The translations under genes were made by a program, and so were the position numbers. Shown here piece after piece: positions 18,177 through 26,574 of a stretch of DNA of 64,000 nt. Position 1 is the stretch's first letter. Each line of letters starts with the position of its first letter. The notes under the pieces are model-generated. The model had not been told where the DNA came from, did not search any database, and saw nothing but the letters and a program-made list of their open reading frames with translations. The DNA is from Streptomyces aurantiogriseus (GTDB lineage Bacteria > Actinomycetota > Actinomycetes > Streptomycetales > Streptomycetaceae): the NCBI RefSeq assembly GCF_014649375.1, contig NZ_BMSX01000027.1, forward strand, positions 62,001 to 126,000, in the 5' to 3' direction.

Positions 18177-18251
18177 GGGACCGTTCCGGCACAGGGTGCC
18201 GAAGGACCCGGACGTGGTGCCGGGTGGCCCGGCCATGGGGCCGGGTGGCCC
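18177..18251. promoter_or_regulatory. DosR-like boxes in a divergent promoter
   Basis: GGGACCGTTCCGG (18177-18189) and GGGGCCGGGTGGCCC (18237-18251) lie between the divergent 66-residue membrane ORF and the cNMP-binding gene. The interval also has other GGCCC/GGGCC half-sites. Confidence 0.5.
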
Positions 18252-18320
18252 ATCGCCCGGCACGGGGCACGGGAGCACGCTGGACGTGGCAGGTTCGTAC
18301 GCCCTGACTGGAGGCACGTC

Positions 18321-18785
18321 ATGAACGCTCCCGCCACGGCCGGCATGCTGCAGGGGCTGCCCGCCGAGCACCGCCATCGGCTGATGCGCTTCGCCCGTGA
18401 GGTGTCGTTCCCGCAGGGCACCCGCCTTTTCGAGGAAGGCGGCAAGGCGGATCGGTTCTGGATCATCCGCACCGGCAGCGTCGACCTCGACATGCACGTG
18501 CCCGGCCGCCGCGCCGCCGTCATCGAGACCCTCCGACACAACGAACTCATCGGCTGGTCCTGGCTGTTCGCCCCGCACACCTGGCACCTGGGCGCCACGG
18601 CGACCAGCCCGGTGCGCGCCTACGAGTTCGACGCCACCGCGGTCCGCTCGATGATCCAGGACGACCCCGCACTCGGCGCGAGTGTCGCCCAGTGGGTGGG
18701 TGGTGTCGTCGCCCACCGCCTGCGCTCGGCCCGCACCCGGCTGTTGGACCTGTATGCCCCCTACGGCAGCGGCAGCCTCCTGTGA
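18321..18785 (+). CDS. Cyclic nucleotide-binding-domain protein without a DNA-binding domain
   Basis: A 154-residue protein consisting of a single cNMP-binding beta-roll (VSFPQGTRLFEEGGKADRFW, then IRTGSVDLDM, and a phosphate-binding-cassette-like segment around GWSWLF). The usual CRP helix-turn-helix is absent: the C-terminus ends shortly after a helix with VAHRLRSARTRLLDLY. It could bind a small ligand and act on a partner protein rather than on DNA. ATG at 18321 has GGAGG 6 nt upstream. It is followed at 42 bp by a CBS-BON gene, probably in the same operon. The ligand is unknown. Confidence 0.8.
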   Translation: MNAPATAGMLQGLPAEHRHRLMRFAREVSFPQGTRLFEEGGKADRFWIIRTGSVDLDMHVPGRRAAVIETLRHNELIGWSWLFAPHTWHLGATATSPVRAYEFDATAVRSMIQDDPALGASVAQWVGGVVAHRLRSARTRLLDLYAPYGSGSLL

Positions 18786-18826
18786 CCGAGCCGACGGGTC
18801 GAAGTGACAGCGCCGAAGGAGGCACC

Positions 18827-19531
18827 ATGCACGGCACCCCGCACATCGTCAGCGACGTGATGACCCACACCGTCGCCGCCATCGGCCGTGGCGCCTCCTT
18901 CAAGGAGATCGTGCGGATGATGCAGGACTGGAAGGTCAGTGCCCTTCCAGTCCTGGAAGGCGAGGGTCGGGTCGTCGGGGTCGTGTCCGAGGCCGACCTG
19001 CTGCCCAAGGAAGAGTTCCGCGACAGCGACCCCGACCGGTACACCCAGCTGCGCCGCCTGTCCGACCTGGCGAAGGCCGGCGCAGTGACCGCCGGGGAGT
19101 TGATGTCCTCACCAGCCCTCACCGTCCCCGCGAACGCGACGCTCGCCCAGGCCGCGCGGGCCATGGCACACGCCAAGGTCAAACGGCTGCCCGTCGTCGA
19201 CGACTTGGGCATGCTGCAGGGCATCGTCAGCCGCGCCGACCTGCTGAAGGTGTTCCTCCGCGCCGACGAGGACATCGCGGAGGAGGTCCGCCGGGAGGTC
19301 GTGTCGTATCTCTTCCCCGCGTCGACGTCAGCCGCACGCGTGGCGGTGCGGGACGGGGTCGTGACACTCAGCGGCCGCATCCGGGACACGTCCCTGGTCC
19401 CCGTGGCGGCACGGCTGATCCGGGCCGTCGAGGGCGTCGTGGACGTGGAGTTCGACGTCTCCGAGCACGGCCGTTCCTCGGAGACGACCCCTGACCCGTC
19501 GAGTCACAGCGAGAACGCCTCACCGTCGTGA
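18827..19531 (+). CDS. CBS-domain pair plus BON domain protein
   Basis: A 234-residue protein with two CBS motifs (DVMTHTVAAI...VSALPVLEGEGRVVGVVSEADLL and ELMSSPALTV...VKRLPVVDDLGMLQGIVSRADLL) followed by a BON domain (ARVAVRDGVVTLSGRI) and a polar tail. CBS pairs bind adenosyl ligands such as AMP or ATP; BON domains bind lipids or partner proteins. The first half is related to M. tuberculosis Rv2626c, a secreted dormancy protein. ATG at 18827 follows AAGGAGG. It is downstream of the cNMP-binding gene. A second protein of the same build lies at 21124-21858, suggesting paralogous ligand sensors. Confidence 0.88.
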   Translation: MHGTPHIVSDVMTHTVAAIGRGASFKEIVRMMQDWKVSALPVLEGEGRVVGVVSEADLLPKEEFRDSDPDRYTQLRRLSDLAKAGAVTAGELMSSPALTVPANATLAQAARAMAHAKVKRLPVVDDLGMLQGIVSRADLLKVFLRADEDIAEEVRREVVSYLFPASTSAARVAVRDGVVTLSGRIRDTSLVPVAARLIRAVEGVVDVEFDVSEHGRSSETTPDPSSHSENASPS

Positions 19532-19778
19532 ACCGCCCCGAGTGAACGTTGAAACATCGCGGCGAAGACCTGGCGGCGCTGCGCACGCCCCCGTCCAGCG
19601 CGCATCGTCCTTGCGGCGACCACCGCCGCTCCCCGTGGCTGCCTCGGGAGCTGAGTGCCGCCATGCCGACTGGACAGCGCGCGGGGTCGACGACTGCACG
19701 GTGCACCACACGCTTCGGCAACCTCCGGGAATCCCCGTCGAGTTCGGCTGACCCTCCTCCCACCGGGGTTACGGTTCG

Positions 19779-19793
19779 AGGCCGTTCGGCCCC
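19779..19793. promoter_or_regulatory. DosR-like box upstream of a USP gene
   Basis: AGGCCGTTCGGCCCC lies 65 bp upstream of the USP start at 19858, in the 326-bp non-coding gap 19532-19857. No gene is recognised in that gap. Confidence 0.5.
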
Positions 19794-19857
19794 TGCTCAC
19801 GCCCGCAGGCACGCGCCAGGCTGGTGGCGTCTCGTTGCGGTGGAAAGGCGGACTGCC

Positions 19858-20541
19858 ATGGAACAAGTGATTCTTGCCTCCAGCGACCCATCGGAGCCCA
19901 GCCGGACTGCGGCCGATTGGGCCGCGCACGAGGCACGGCTGCGCGGTCTGCCGCTTCGCGTGGTCCACGGCCAACCGCAGGAGGTGAGCGAGGCCAAGGT
20001 TGTCGTGTGCGGCCTGCGCCGGGAGGATGTCGCCGACTCCCAAACGGCCGGCACGCCCCTTCCTGCGAACGTCGAAGCCGCAGCCCGGCCGCTCGTGTTC
20101 GTCCCGGACGACATCTCCGGCCCTCTCCACTCCGAAGGGGTCACGCTCGGCGTGGACGCCCGGAACCCCGCGGCCGCCGCGATCGCCTTCGCCTTCGACA
20201 GCGCCCGGATACGAGGCTCACGCCTGCACGTTGTCCACGCCTGGTCGCTTCCCGCCAGTGCCGCCGAACTGCCTTTCGCCATACCAGAGGAGGACCGGGC
20301 CGCCTGGGAGGACCAGGAGGTGCAGCAGCTCGCCGATGCGCTGCAGCCGTGGTGTGAGAAACATCCGGAGATACCAGTGCTCCAGGACGTCGTCCTGTTC
20401 GCGCCGGCGCAGGCCCTGCTCCACTGTTCCGCGGGCGCCGCGCTGGTCGTGGTGGGGAGGAGGCCCGGCGCCGAGTGGAGGCACATCCTTCGGTCCCTGT
20501 TGCGAGAGGCCACGTGCCCCGTGGCCGTGGTGCCGTCGTAG
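19858..20541 (+). CDS. Universal stress protein with a truncated first domain
   Basis: A 227-residue protein. The C-terminal domain is a complete USP fold (VTLGVDARNPAAAAIAFAFD, then a helix-rich middle and ALVVVGRRPGAEWRHI with a final CPVAVVPS). The N-terminal domain is only about 85 residues: it starts like a USP (EQVILASSDPSEPSRTAADW, then LPLRVVHG) but lacks the second half and its ATP loop. ATG at 19858 follows AAAGG. One nucleotide-binding site has therefore been lost, which may make it a regulatory or dimer-partner USP. A palindromic box lies 65 bp upstream and a strong hairpin downstream. Confidence 0.8.
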   Translation: MEQVILASSDPSEPSRTAADWAAHEARLRGLPLRVVHGQPQEVSEAKVVVCGLRREDVADSQTAGTPLPANVEAAARPLVFVPDDISGPLHSEGVTLGVDARNPAAAAIAFAFDSARIRGSRLHVVHAWSLPASAAELPFAIPEEDRAAWEDQEVQQLADALQPWCEKHPEIPVLQDVVLFAPAQALLHCSAGAALVVVGRRPGAEWRHILRSLLREATCPVAVVPS

Positions 20542-20556
20542 GTGCGGCCATGCGGC

Positions 20557-20581
20557 GACCCCGGTGCCGGGCACCGGGGTC
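20557..20581. terminator. Bidirectional hairpin terminator
   Basis: Twelve-nt arms GACCCCGGTGCC and GGCACCGGGGTC around a single G lie between the converging USP (stop 20541) and flavodoxin (stop 20610) genes. Confidence 0.75.
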
Positions 20582-20609
20582 TGGGTGGCGCGGAGCATTC
20601 CGGCCCACC

Positions 20610-21107
20610 TTATGTGTGTGCCAGCTCGTCGGCGACATGTGCCGCCCACGTCTCGATCGCGGTGAAGTCGCGGAAGTCTCCGCCCTTTCCGTTGCGGAGG
20701 ATCATTCGTGCGACCCATCCCTTGGCGCCCTCCTCCAGGCAGCCTCCGAAGGTGACGTGTTCCCTGGCGTCGAGCGCGACCATGGCCTTCTTCACGCCGG
20801 GTACGGGCGGGATGTCTTTCTCCGAGGCCGAGGCGTCGAGCGGGCCGCTGCTGAACAGCCACAGTGGGCGTTCGGCCAAGTCGTGGTGGTGCCGGCGGAG
20901 GAAGCGGCGGGCGTGCTTCTGCCAGCGTCCGGCGTACAGTCCGCCTCCGACCACCACGGCGTCGTACGACGCCACACTCGTGACGGACTGGGCCGGAAGG
21001 GCCTCGACCGTCAGGCCGTCCTTGCGCAGGACGTCGGCGATGGTTTCGGCGATCTGCTCCGTTGATCCGTTCGTGGTTCCGTAGGTGACCAACACGGTGC
21101 CGGTCAT
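20610..21107 (-). CDS. Flavodoxin-domain protein (HemG-like)
   Basis: A 165-residue flavodoxin fold. The FMN phosphate loop is near the start: VLVTYGTTNGSTEQIAETIA. YDAVVVGGGLYAGRW is the second flavin loop, and LWLFSSGPLD follows. The length and the LYAGRWQKHARRFL segment resemble menaquinone-dependent protoporphyrinogen IX dehydrogenase (HemG) and related flavodoxins. ATG at 21107 has AGGAGG upstream. It is the last gene of a minus-strand operon with the CBS-BON gene and the acyl-CoA synthetase fusion. It could be an electron carrier or an oxygen-independent haem-pathway enzyme; the sequence alone does not decide. A probable remnant of a related gene is at 16564-16710. Confidence 0.82.
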   Translation of the reverse strand: MTGTVLVTYGTTNGSTEQIAETIADVLRKDGLTVEALPAQSVTSVASYDAVVVGGGLYAGRWQKHARRFLRRHHHDLAERPLWLFSSGPLDASASEKDIPPVPGVKKAMVALDAREHVTFGGCLEEGAKGWVARMILRNGKGGDFRDFTAIETWAAHVADELAHT

Positions 21108-21123
21108 GGCGGTACGCCTCCTC

Positions 21124-21858
21124 TCACATCTTGCGCAGCCAGTCGTCGGCCACGCCGTGCAGCGCGTGCTCCTCGGTGCGCAGGCGCGCGTCATCCAGCC
21201 GATACGTGAGCCTGTCGACCACGCCGACCACACCGTCGATCCGTGCGGTCATCGACAGGGCGATCTCCGTCTCGCTCTTGCGTTCCATGTGGCCGGTGAG
21301 CGTGACGACGCCCTCCACCACGGACACGTCGATGCTGCGGGGCGGCAGCCACAGGGTGCGCCCCAGTACGTCCTCGATCACCTCATCGCGGATCTCCCCG
21401 TCAGGCCGCAGAAACACCTGGAGCAGGTCACGGCGGGTGACGATGCCGACCAGCCGGTCCGCCTCGTCGAGCACCGGCAGCCGTTCCACCTGATGCTGGG
21501 CCATGGTGCGGGCGGCCTCGACGATGGTGTCGTCGGCGTGCGCGGTGACGGGCGGCGCGGTCATGAGCCGGCCGGCGGTGCAGGCATGCGCCTTCGCCGC
21601 CTGCCGTCGGGCACCGCGCGTCAGCCCGGACAGGAACGCGAAGCGACGGCGCGGTTCGTACGGTTCGGGGGTGGCCGCCTGGCGTGCCACCAGGTCCGTT
21701 TCGGAGATGACGCCGATGACCTTGTCGTCCTCGTCGACCACCGGCAGCCCGCTGATCCGGTGGGCCGCGAGCAGTCGTGCGACCTCCTTGAACGGGGTGC
21801 CGTATGTGGCGCGGACTACGTCCGTGGTCATCACGGAGCCGACTTTGTGGTGCTTCAT
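21124..21858 (-). CDS. CBS-domain pair plus BON domain protein
   Basis: A 244-residue protein with two CBS motifs (SVMTTDVVRAT...ISGLPVVDEDDKVIGVISETDL and LMTAPPVTAHA...VERLPVLDEADRLVGIVTRRDLL) and a BON domain (IDVSVVEGVVTLTGHMERK). Its N-terminal half is more similar in layout to mycobacterial CBS dormancy proteins than the rest. ATG at 21858 follows GAGGGAACGG. It lies between the acyl-CoA synthetase fusion (13 bp upstream) and flavodoxin (16 bp downstream), forming a tight operon. It probably senses adenylate levels; the effect on its neighbours is inferred only from proximity. Confidence 0.88.
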   Translation of the reverse strand: MKHHKVGSVMTTDVVRATYGTPFKEVARLLAAHRISGLPVVDEDDKVIGVISETDLVARQAATPEPYEPRRRFAFLSGLTRGARRQAAKAHACTAGRLMTAPPVTAHADDTIVEAARTMAQHQVERLPVLDEADRLVGIVTRRDLLQVFLRPDGEIRDEVIEDVLGRTLWLPPRSIDVSVVEGVVTLTGHMERKSETEIALSMTARIDGVVGVVDRLTYRLDDARLRTEEHALHGVADDWLRKM

Positions 21859-21871
21859 GTCCGTTCCCTCC

Positions 21872-24565
21872 TCAGCGGAGCCGGCGCAGATAGGGGTCCT
21901 GGGGCCTGCACGGCAGCAGGCGGATCCGCGCGTCCAGCACGGTGACGCCGCCCGGTGTCGCGAGGACCGGGTTGAAGTCGGTCTCAGCGAGCTGCGGCAG
22001 GTCCGCCGCCATGCGGGACAGCCGCAGCAGCAGCTGTTCCAGCTCCTCGAGGTCGACGGGTCCGCTGCTGTGCGCGCCAAACAGGAGCGGGGCGCAGCGC
22101 GGGGAGGTGATGAGGTCGTGCACGTCGTGGTCGGTGAGCGGGGCGAGGCGTGCCGCGTGGTCGGCCAGCACCTCCGTGGCCGTACCGCCGAGTCCGAACA
22201 GGACGAGCGGGCCGAAGACCTGGTCCTGGACGACGCCGGCGAACAGCTCGGTGGCTCGGTCGGCGAGCGGTTGCAGCACGACGCCGGTCATCAGCCCGGC
22301 GAAGCGGGTCTCCAAGTCGCGGAAGGCGGCCCGGATTTGGGAATCGCCGCGCAGGTCGAGGTGGACGGCGTGCTGCTGACTCTTGTGCACGAGTCCCGGC
22401 CAGTGGGCCTTCATGACCACCCGGCCATCGCTGCCGCGCAGCCGGTCGGCGGCCAGGACGGCGTCGTCCTCGGTCTCGGCCCAGGCCCAGGGGATCTGCG
22501 GGATGCCGTAGCAGGCCAGCAGGTCGGCGCAGGTGCGCGGGTCCAGCCAGCCGCCGTCGGGGTGTGCGGCGAGGTAGGTCTCGACGACGGTGCGGGCTCG
22601 CTCCGTCTCGACGCCGTCGAGGTCGGGGACGGTCCCGGCGGGGCGGGCGAGCCAGGCCGCGCGGTGGGCGGCGTGGGCCAACGCCCGTGCCGCCGCCTGG
22701 GGTTCGGCGTACGACGGGATGGTTCCGTCTTCCGCAGCGGGCAACAGCTCGACGGGCAGGCCCTGTTCGAGCCGTACCGCGGCGATCGGCTTCGCCCTGC
22801 GGCCGGGGGCGCGGGTGAGGGCCCGGACGAGGTCGTCACCGGTCGCCGCGGCGACCGCCGTGGGGACCAGAGCGACGAGGACGGCGTCGACGCCGCCGTA
22901 CCGCATGATCCGGTCCACGCAGTCCGTGAGTTGTTCCTCCGTGACGGCGGCGGTGGCGTCGATCGGGTTGCCCACCGCAGCCCCGTCCGGCAGCACGGCG
23001 AGCAGGTCGTCGATCAGTTCCGGTGTGGGGTCCGGGAGCGACAGTCCGGCTTCGGCGCAGGCGTCGGCCGCGAGGACACCGGCCCCGCCCGCGTTGGTGA
23101 CGATCGCCACGCGGCTGCCCGCGGGCAGTGGCTGCGAGTGCAACAGCGCGGCTGTCTCGAGGAGTTCGCCGATCGAGCGGGTGGCGGTGATGCCGGCCTG
23201 GGTGAAGAGCGCGCCGCGGGTCATGGTGCGGGTGGCGGCGGCCGCAGTGTGCGAGGCGGCGGCCCGCCGGCCCGCGTCGGTGCGGCCGGCGTCGACGGTC
23301 AGTACGGGCATACGGCGGGTCACGCGCCGGGCGGTGCGGGAGAACGCCCGCGGGCTGCCGAACGACTCCAGGTGCAGCAGGGCGAGGTCGGTGGTGCTGT
23401 CACTCTCCCACCACTGGAGCATGTCGTTGCCGCTGACGTCGTACTTGTCGCCGAGAGAGGCGAAGGAAGAGACGCCGATGCCGAGCCGGGACAGTCCGTC
23501 GAGCAGGGCGATGCCGACGCCGCCGGACTGTACGGCGACGCCCGCGGTGCCGGGCCGTGGATGGCCGGCTGCGAAGGTGGCGTCGAGGCTGAGCTCCGGG
23601 TCGGTGTTGGAGATGCCGAGGCAGTTGGGGCCGACGAGGCGCATGCCGTACGAACGGCAGGCCGCCAGCAGAGCGTGCGCCTCGCCGGCGTCCAGGCCCG
23701 CGGTGACGACGAGGAGGGCCCGTACGCCCGCCTTGCCGCACTCCTCGGCTGTCTCCGCGATCGCGGCGGCCGGTACGGCGAGCACCGCGAGGTCAGGTGT
23801 CTTGGGCAGGGCGCTGACCGACGAGTAGGACTGCACGCCGAGAATCGAGTGCGCGGCGGGGTTCACCGCGAACAGGCGCCCGGTGTAGCCGCCCGAGTGC
23901 AGCTGGTGCAGGATCGCCCGGCCCACCGAACCCGGCTTGCGCCCGGCTCCGACAACGGCGACCACCTTAGGCCGCAGCAGCGGCTTCAGGCTGGCGACGT
24001 CGGCGGCCCGGCCGCGTTCCTCGACCGCCGTGAGGTAGGTGTCGCTCTGGTCGAGGACGATGGTGCAGCGCACCTCCGGGCCCTCGAAGCGGCGGTCCGT
24101 GCGTAGACCGAGGTCGGCGAAGAGCTTCAACACCTCGTGGTTCTCACTGAGCGCGTCGGCCGTGAAGGTCGTGATGCCCTCCGCGCGGGCGGCCGAGACG
24201 AGGTGCTCGACGAGCAGGGTTCCCACGCCGCGGTGGTGTAGTCCGTCGGCGACGGCGATGGACACTTCGGCCGCGTCCTTCTCGTCCCCTGTGTCGTACT
24301 CGGCAAGACCGATCACCCGGCCCTGCGTCTCGGCCAGCAGCGCCCGGTAGCCGGGGCGGGACGGAGCGCAGGCCCGGTCGGCGGCCTGACCGGCCGAGCG
24401 GTGGCTCGCGGCGAAGAACCTCAGGCGCAGGTTCTCAGGGGACATCTCCTCGTACAGCCCCTCCAACTGGTCATGGTCGCTCGGCACCACGGGACGGATG
24501 CACACGGTGGTGCCGTCCGTGAGCAGGGCGTGGACGGGGGGTCGGTCGGTCACGTCGTGCGTCAT
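21872..24565 (-). CDS. GNAT acetyltransferase fused to an ADP-forming acyl-CoA synthetase-like protein
   Basis: An 897-residue multidomain protein. Residues about 12-170 are a GNAT acetyltransferase (acetyl-CoA loop HHRGVGTLLVEHL, 110-122). About 195-290 is a CoA-binding Rossmann domain (VVAVVGAGRKPGSVGRAI), 300-460 a succinyl-CoA ligase-like region (RLVGPNCLGI, VAVQSGGVG), and about 670-890 an ATP-grasp domain. His439 in SHT corresponds to the phosphohistidine of ADP-forming acetyl-CoA synthetase. Enzymes with this build either acetylate proteins (PatA-type, GNAT first in Streptomyces) or make acetate + ATP from acetyl-CoA. The retained His favours the second, or both. It heads the operon with the CBS-BON and flavodoxin genes. 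Confidence 0.85.
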   Translation of the reverse strand: MTHDVTDRPPVHALLTDGTTVCIRPVVPSDHDQLEGLYEEMSPENLRLRFFAASHRSAGQAADRACAPSRPGYRALLAETQGRVIGLAEYDTGDEKDAAEVSIAVADGLHHRGVGTLLVEHLVSAARAEGITTFTADALSENHEVLKLFADLGLRTDRRFEGPEVRCTIVLDQSDTYLTAVEERGRAADVASLKPLLRPKVVAVVGAGRKPGSVGRAILHQLHSGGYTGRLFAVNPAAHSILGVQSYSSVSALPKTPDLAVLAVPAAAIAETAEECGKAGVRALLVVTAGLDAGEAHALLAACRSYGMRLVGPNCLGISNTDPELSLDATFAAGHPRPGTAGVAVQSGGVGIALLDGLSRLGIGVSSFASLGDKYDVSGNDMLQWWESDSTTDLALLHLESFGSPRAFSRTARRVTRRMPVLTVDAGRTDAGRRAAASHTAAAATRTMTRGALFTQAGITATRSIGELLETAALLHSQPLPAGSRVAIVTNAGGAGVLAADACAEAGLSLPDPTPELIDDLLAVLPDGAAVGNPIDATAAVTEEQLTDCVDRIMRYGGVDAVLVALVPTAVAAATGDDLVRALTRAPGRRAKPIAAVRLEQGLPVELLPAAEDGTIPSYAEPQAAARALAHAAHRAAWLARPAGTVPDLDGVETERARTVVETYLAAHPDGGWLDPRTCADLLACYGIPQIPWAWAETEDDAVLAADRLRGSDGRVVMKAHWPGLVHKSQQHAVHLDLRGDSQIRAAFRDLETRFAGLMTGVVLQPLADRATELFAGVVQDQVFGPLVLFGLGGTATEVLADHAARLAPLTDHDVHDLITSPRCAPLLFGAHSSGPVDLEELEQLLLRLSRMAADLPQLAETDFNPVLATPGGVTVLDARIRLLPCRPQDPYLRRLR

Positions 24566-24649
24566 CGCGGGACTCCTCCAAGCCTCTTGTCATTTCGAGC
24601 ATCCGGCGGATCGGGGGGTGGTCCCATGGGCTGTCCGGGGGCGATGCGA

Positions 24650-24663
24650 GGGCCGGTAGGCCC
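24650..24663. promoter_or_regulatory. DosR-like box between divergent acyl-CoA synthetase and ppk2 genes
   Basis: GGGCCGGTAGGCCC lies in the 265-bp divergent promoter, 85 bp from the synthetase start and about 170 bp from the ppk2 start. Confidence 0.55.
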
Positions 24664-24830
24664 AAGTTTTCGCCAGTCGTCCCCGGCGCGGACGTGGGAG
24701 GCGTGCCTGACGGTGCACGTTCAGGGTGCGCCGCTCCTTGCCGGTCATTGCGGTGCTGTCCCGGTCTGCGACCGGGCACCAGCGATTACGTTGAAGTCAT
24801 CGACGTAAGCCATCGGGCGATGGAGGCGGC

Positions 24831-25634
24831 ATGGCCGACAAGAAGGTGGCGAAGGTGCCGCGCGCGGCATACGAACGGGAACTGCTGCGCCTGCAGACGG
24901 AGCTGGTGAAACTGCAGGAGTGGGTGCGCGCTGAAGGCGTCCGGCTGATCGTGGTTTTCGAGGGGCGGGACGCGGCGGGCAAGGGCGGCACCATCAAGCG
25001 GGTCGCAGAACACCTCAACCCGCGTGTCGCCCGGATCGCGGCGCTGCCCAAGCCGACCGAACGCGAGCGCACTCAGTGGTACTTCCAGCGGTACGTCGAG
25101 CATCTGCCGGCCGCCGGGGAGATCGTGTTGTTCGACCGCAGCTGGTACAACCGGGCCGGTGTCGAGCATGTGATGGGCTTCTGCACCGAGGAGGAGTACC
25201 AGCTCTTCCTGTGGCAGTGCCCGATCTTCGAGCGGATGCTGGTGGAGGACGGGATCCTGCTGCGCAAGTACTGGTTCTCGGTGAGCGACGCCGAGCAGCA
25301 GGAGCGCTTCCGGCACCGGCTGGAGGATCCGACGCGGCGCTGGAAGTTGTCACCGATGGACCTGGAGTCCATCACCCGCTGGGAGGCGTACTCCCGGGCC
25401 AAGGACGAGATGATGGTGCACACCGACATCGCCGAGGCGCCGTGGTACGTGGTGGAGAGCGACGACAAGCGGCGGGCCCGGCTGAACATGATCGCCCACC
25501 TGCTGGGCTCGGTGCCGTACCGCGAGGTGCCGCCGCCGGTGCTCGAGCTGCCGCCCAGGCCGTCGTCGACCGGCTACGAGCGCCCGCCGCGCGATCTGCA
25601 GACCTACGTCCCCGATCACGCGGCGAGCCTCTGA
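24831..25634 (+). CDS. ppk2: Polyphosphate kinase 2
   Basis: A 267-residue PPK2-family kinase that moves phosphate between polyphosphate and nucleotides, often regenerating GTP or ATP from polyphosphate. The Walker A-like loop is GRDAAGKGG (residues 45-53), followed by the lid region PKPTERERTQWYFQRY and the Walker B-type FDRSWYNR (101-108). LRKYWFSVSDAEQQERFRHR is another family hallmark. ATG at 24831 has GGAGG upstream. It is divergent from the acyl-CoA synthetase fusion across a box, and ends 8 bp from a convergent USP gene. In the locus it would let stored polyphosphate serve as an energy reserve; direction of catalysis is inferred. Confidence 0.95.
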   Translation: MADKKVAKVPRAAYERELLRLQTELVKLQEWVRAEGVRLIVVFEGRDAAGKGGTIKRVAEHLNPRVARIAALPKPTERERTQWYFQRYVEHLPAAGEIVLFDRSWYNRAGVEHVMGFCTEEEYQLFLWQCPIFERMLVEDGILLRKYWFSVSDAEQQERFRHRLEDPTRRWKLSPMDLESITRWEAYSRAKDEMMVHTDIAEAPWYVVESDDKRRARLNMIAHLLGSVPYREVPPPVLELPPRPSSTGYERPPRDLQTYVPDHAASL

Positions 25635-25642
25635 GGCGCCGG

Positions 25643-26548
25643 TCAGGCGTCGTGCTCCCGGTGCGGTACGACGGCGACCGGGCAGGCGGAGTGGTGCAGT
25701 GCCGCGTGGGCGACCCGCCCAAGCTGGAGCCCGAAGTGCCCCTCGCGGCGCCGGGCGCCGACGACCAGCAGGTCGGCCTCGTGCGAGGCGTCCAAGAGCA
25801 CCCGGCGGGCATGGCCCTCGACGGTGCGCCGGCGCACATCGATGTCCGCCGGGACGTCCTGCAACGCCGCTTCCAGTTCCTCGACCGCCCGCTCCTCGTG
25901 CAGACGGGCGGGTTCACCGGCCAGCAGCGGATGGTCGGTGGTCTCGTGTGCCGGGCACCGCCAGGCCCGTACGGCCTCCAGAGGCACACCGCGGCGCTGC
26001 GCCTCCTCGTAGGCGAATTTCACGACCGCCGACGCCTTGGCTTCCTCGCCGATGCCCACGACGACTCGACCGCGGACGGGGGGCGTGGCCTGGTTGTCGT
26101 GGCTGCCGCGCAGCACGATCACCGGGCAGTCGGCATGGGCGGCGACGGCCAGGCTGACGGAGCCGAGCAGCAGCTCGGCGATGCCGCTGCGGCCGCGCGT
26201 GCCCACGACCAGCGCGGAGGCGTTCCGCCCCTCGCGCACCAGGGCGTACTCCGGCTCCTCGAACACCACGTCGGCGGTCACCTTCAATTCGGGGTGCCGG
26301 GCACGTGCCCGCTGAGCAGCAGCGCCGACGACGTCCTGCGCCAACGGCAGCGCGGACGGCTTGCCGATGTCCCGGGCGAGCGCGGCACCCTCGTACCGCT
26401 CCCACAGGCAGGCGTACACCACCCGCAACGGCACCCCGCGCAGCACGGCCTCGTCGGCCGCCCAGTCGACGGCGCGCAGGCTCGGCTCGGAACCGTCCAC
26501 GCCCACGACCAAGGGCTCGCCGAGGGCTCGTTCCACCGCTGCGTTCAT
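25643..26548 (-). CDS. Universal stress protein, tandem USP domains
   Basis: A 301-residue protein with two complete USP domains. The first begins PLVVGVDGSEPSLRAVDWAA and has the ATP loop VVGTRGRSGIAELLLGSVS; the second begins GRVVVGIGEEAKASAVVKFA and ends VVGARRREGHFGLQLGRVAH with ACPVAVVPH. ATG at 26548 is chosen over a GTG 9 nt upstream, since GGAG lies just before it. It is the second gene of a two-USP operon (26-bp gap). A dormancy role, as in mycobacterial Rv2623-type proteins, is inferred from family and context. Confidence 0.88.
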   Translation of the reverse strand: MNAAVERALGEPLVVGVDGSEPSLRAVDWAADEAVLRGVPLRVVYACLWERYEGAALARDIGKPSALPLAQDVVGAAAQRARARHPELKVTADVVFEEPEYALVREGRNASALVVGTRGRSGIAELLLGSVSLAVAAHADCPVIVLRGSHDNQATPPVRGRVVVGIGEEAKASAVVKFAYEEAQRRGVPLEAVRAWRCPAHETTDHPLLAGEPARLHEERAVEELEAALQDVPADIDVRRRTVEGHARRVLLDASHEADLLVVGARRREGHFGLQLGRVAHAALHHSACPVAVVPHREHDA

Positions 26549-26574
26549 GATCTCCACTCCTCCAGAGAATGCGT

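Noticed and set aside
19542..19751. A small gene upstream of the USP at 19858 (ending near VHHTLRQPPGIPVEFG).
   Set aside because: No ribosome site, uneven codon bias and no recognised family; treated as non-coding.
21503..24106. A very long open frame on the plus strand opposite the acyl-CoA synthetase fusion (similar ones lie opposite oleate hydratase and the integrase).
   Set aside because: High GC content creates long open antisense frames; the products are low-complexity and unlike proteins, while the opposite strand has complete domain motifs.
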